Shown here: one piece after another, positions 60,301 through 64,000 of the stretch
Position numbering within the stretch: the stretch's first letter is position 1
Layout: each line of letters begins with the position of its first letter
NCBI GenBank assembly: GCA_963969395.1
Contig: OZ017795.1
Location: 28,687,063-28,751,062, forward strand
Length of the DNA: 64,000 nucleotides
From: Pseudoscleropodium purum
Lineage: Eukaryota > Streptophyta > Bryopsida > Hypnales > Brachytheciaceae
Direction of reading: 5' to 3'
Translations under genes and position numbers: made by a program
The notes under the pieces: model-generated
Seen by the model: the letters and a program-made list of their open reading frames with translations, nothing else
What the model was told of the DNA's origin: nothing
Databases searched by the model: none

Positions 60301-63300
60301 AAAATTGATGAATTGAAAGAATCATTGCAATTACAAGTTCTAGTGTTAGATACAAATAATACAATATTATGTGTTTTTCCTTCATGTTTTTTTAAAAATG
60401 GCTTTTAAATTTAAATTACTAAATTATAATTTTCATTCCAAGGACTTCATTTATGGTAGAAATTTCAAATTATTCTAATATAAATTGCAATTGATATAGT
60501 TTTATTTCCACCTTTTAGTTCAAAAATCACAATAATTGTTTTTTTCTATCAATTGTAAAGAAAAATATTCATAGAAAATACATTCTTTCTCTAGCAAAAA
60601 AAACATCAAAATCTAATTAATCAACCATATTAAATGATAAAGTTAATTTTATAGTGCATTTTCACTTGAAGGTCTTTATACAAGCTATTTCGGATGTAAA
60701 ATATATAATAATTAATAAATAAAATTCATATAAATCTCCATTGCTACTTATATCTCCAAAAAACCTTTAGATTGATTGGACTATTTTTAATTTTAATTTT
60801 TTTTTTAAAATCCTATAAAAATTATAACAATTAATAATTTTTCTCAAAACAAATTGAAAATTTTCTTAGTGAGACATTTGTAGTTTTATGTAATAAAAAT
60901 ATATGAAGGATTGATATTTGAGCACAAATTAATTGTCCAAACTTAGCTAGGCATGATATTTGATCATTTGACAATGTATTTTGTCTTTTATAAGTATAAC
61001 TAAGTTAGATGGACCTATAACCATCATGCTATAAGCAATTCTACGTAATTATTCTATGATGGAATCAACACATGAGGGTATTTTAACTCATTAACAATTG
61101 AAATTCATGTGCAAAAAGAATAGAATTTGTGAATTTGTATAAATATACTATTGTAAAAATACTAAAAGTTCACCAAAATGTATTCTACATTTATATACAA
61201 AAATTGTATATTTTGGACAATTTGTATGTACATTTTTTTCAAAATTGATCAACAATGGATTGAAGGGAGAAATGGATCATATTTTTATCTTTTGCAATAC
61301 ATTACTACAATTTTAATAGAATCCAATTGCTTGTGCACAACTTTTTTTGAGTTCATAGTGCAATTCTTTTCACTATGTATTTTAAATATGACAAAAACAA
61401 AGGTTATCTTCTACATGAACCATCAAAAGATTAAAAGCTGAAAATTGCTATGAAATGTTTAGGACATGTCAGTCGATATCAATCCATCTCCAACCCTTGT
61501 AATCTCTTAGAGTGAGTACTTTAGATGTCAAGTTAGTTGAAATGGCTTTGCTATTGAAAAAAAAGAACTTGTAAAATATCAAACTAGGGGACAAGATCAA
61601 ATTATGATCCTACATTCACATAACTTTTGTCATTGACTTATGAATATGTGTTATTGGCTTCTCATAAACACCCAAACCAAAAATATGAGCATAAATGGTG
61701 AAAGACGGTTTCATAAGCTATTACAATGAAGTAAGGGCCTACAAGAAGACAAGCCACTGCCAATAAGTGTCATTCAATAGACTTCCACCATTCCCTATGT
61801 TCATCATACTTTCTTCATTCTAATGTATTAGATATACAAAGGATTCTACTATCAATTATAGGTTTGTTTTTTTCAAATAGATAAGTTTTTGCATAATCAA
61901 TATTTTTCAAATAGGTTGTTTGTCTTGTTTGTTTGAGATTTAACAAACTATAAGGCGTCCAATGGAATTCTTGGTACCACTCAAAAGCTCTTGGTAAGGA
62001 GGGATGTATAAACTTTGTTTTGTAGTGTTTAGATCTACAGTGTGAAAGTTATGGATTTTTTTAATTTAAAAATTGAATTAAAATATTTTTTATTTTGGAA
62101 AAAACATAATTTTCACATTACATTTCCAAACACTACAAAACAAAGGCCTTGCACTCTTTTGTGCATAAAGCTTTCTATTTGTGCAAATTTTCTGGCATTT
62201 AAACCTAAGGTGTGAAAATTATGGGTTTTATTAAATGAAAAGATTCATTTTTCTATTTGTATCAAGAACAAAGTGCTTACACTTCCTTGTGCATAAAAGA
62301 AATTGAATTCAAAGTTTTAACATATTAAAAAATTACAAATTATTTTTTATTTTATTTTGGTTGCAACAATGACATAAGGTACAATAGGAGAGCATCACTA
62401 GGGTGAGGAAGGAGTAACTCTTTTATTCCTTTGGAAAAAGTGCCCAAATGGCAATTACTTACAATTTGGTGAAGCACAATATTTCTACATTCATCAAATT
62501 ATTGGTCCAAAAAACACTTTCAATTACACTTATATTAGTTTTTCATCTAAAATTAAAAATTTCATTCCTTTTTATAATAGAATTTTGAAAAATTGGCAAA
62601 TAATTGATTAGTTTTATTTGGAGGAAAATAGATGCTTTTTAAAAAAATGAAGAAATTTGGTCCCATGATACTAAAGCAATAATGACTAGTGGGATGATGT
62701 GAATAATGTAGGGGAAATAGGAAATTTAGAATTCAAATAAATAGAAGAACTTTGCAAATTCTTTTTAACTCCTAATGGATTGAATGACTATTAAACATAT
62801 GTAGGTGATCTTAGGTAGGTGTATATGAAATCATTTTTAAATGGATGTTTTTCAAATTTTTACACAAACTAAGAACATATAACTCCTTAATAAGAATATG
62901 ATTTTTCTTCTGATCAAGTCTTTGGTTCAAAAGTTAAGTTGCCTTGAACTTTTGGAGCAGCTTAGGTAGTATGTGCAAAACTCTTCCAATAATTCTTAAA
63001 CTTGGTAAGTATGTAAGTTACATGATACAAGATGCAAATGTCAAAAATAATATAATCATATGTAGTGCAAAAATCTCACTTTAGGAGTTAAAGTCTTTAG
63101 GCCTTGTTAGGCAAGAAAAAAAACACTTTTTCTTCTAACTTCAAATGTTATAATCTTTCAATCTATGAGGTGAAAGCTTTTGGAAAAGAATTCCACACAT
63201 TCCCATGGATTATGGTAGTCTAGTACAAATTTATATAGTGAATTATACAAATTCTGAAAAAAAAACTTTTTTTCAATTTTTTCTTACTACCTTGAAAAAG

Positions 63301-64000
63301 TGCCACTTTTTCACAATTTTTACCAAAATGTGCTTCAATCCTTTAGAGATGAATAATAACCTTTCAATTCAAATATTGCATTATATCAAACTATTATTTT
63401 TCATTTTTTGGTTTATATAGAAGTAATGTCAAGACTTTAGTTGAAACCACCAATTTTGGTGAAGTTTGCATATTGATTCTATAATTTTGATTCTTCATTA
63501 CAAATTTTAGCAATTAACAACAATTTTTGTACAAATCTAGCCAATTGACTACAATTTTTTCTTTAAGTTTATTATTGACTAGAAACTTGACCAATAAAAT
63601 TATCAAAATATAGTGTTTATAAAAGAATGTTTGATTATCATTAGAAGAGATTTGGATTTTATAAAGGACTATGAGTTTCTAGGTTATTGGAAACCTAGGA
63701 ATAGTATTACAACAATAGTTTTACGTAGTAGAGAGATTGCCACATTAGAAATTATTATTTTTGAATTTTGAATTTTGAATTAAAAAAATTTAAAAATACA
63801 AAAAATTTATTATTATTATTATTTATTTTAATATTTTAACAGCAACATTGTTTATTAGAACAAGATGAACATGCCTAAAACAACCCTCCCCTTGTTTTGA
63901 TTCTCTTTTAATGAATGAATAATTCTGCTCTAAGAGTGAATCAACCATTGAATGCCTAAATGATTACAACAACCATTTCTACATTAACTTAAATCAAATT
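60301..64000. other. AT-rich intergenic DNA, no gene seen
   Basis: Apart from the family G copy near 62 kb and a (TTA)n run near 63809-63822, no gene or clear element was found to the end of the window. Confidence 0.4.
61910..62060. repeat. Family G repeat
   Basis: Matches the unit at 12640-12785 (AAAGCTCTTGGTAAGGAGGG, AACTTTGTTTTGTAGTGTTT). An inverted partial copy follows at about 62110-62175. Confidence 0.45.

Overview
The window looks like nuclear DNA of a land plant. The three best genes are split by spliceosomal GT-AG introns and encode plant-type proteins, and the intergenic DNA is very AT-rich and packed with short non-autonomous mobile elements. A decayed piece of the plastid gene chlB sits in the nuclear repeats. 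Flowering-plant plastids lack chlB, so a non-flowering plant is favoured; a bryophyte is my best guess, but the sequence does not settle it.

Genes, with exon phases worked out by hand: (1) 21278-25863 (+), an MS2-type plastid fatty acyl reductase of the sporopollenin/spore-wall pathway, ten exons, about 821 residues. (2) 33281-36929 (+), a plastid-targeted DUF760 protein of the UV-B-induced At3g17800 group, seven exons, 364 residues. (3) 43707 to about 45000 (+), an h-type thioredoxin with WCGPC, at least three exons, possibly with further 5' exons from about 42.3 kb. (4) 51510-53671 (-), a SUN-domain inner nuclear envelope protein, three exons, 497 residues. The fatty acyl reductase, DUF760 and SUN genes lie in islands of higher GC; the thioredoxin exons are AT-rich like their surroundings. 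The genes do not form a pathway together.

Most of the rest is repeats. The dominant signal is a set of 0.75-0.95 kb elements that begin TTAACCCCTAAA and end TTTAGGGGTTAA. At least three families (here A, B, C) share only these ends. Copies nest inside one another exactly at TTAA, and one nested insertion can be compared with an unfilled relative that keeps a single TTAA. This is the signature of piggyBac-type transposition. One A-type copy is a 749-bp fold-back, and another was interrupted by the plastid chlB fragment. Further elements are a Stowaway-like MITE in the last intron of the DUF760 gene with a second MITE nested in it, a tRNA-derived SINE near 48.4 kb, several lower-copy families (F, G, H, I) and long (TA)n arrays.

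Layout: 1-19.4 kb repeats, no gene; 19.4-26.6 kb reductase gene with its GC-rich leader; 26.6-32.2 kb repeats and plastid insert; 32.2-37.2 kb DUF760 gene; 37.2-42.3 kb repeats; 42.3-45.1 kb thioredoxin; 45.1-51 kb repeats and SINE; 51-54.4 kb SUN gene; 54.4-64 kb repeats, no gene.
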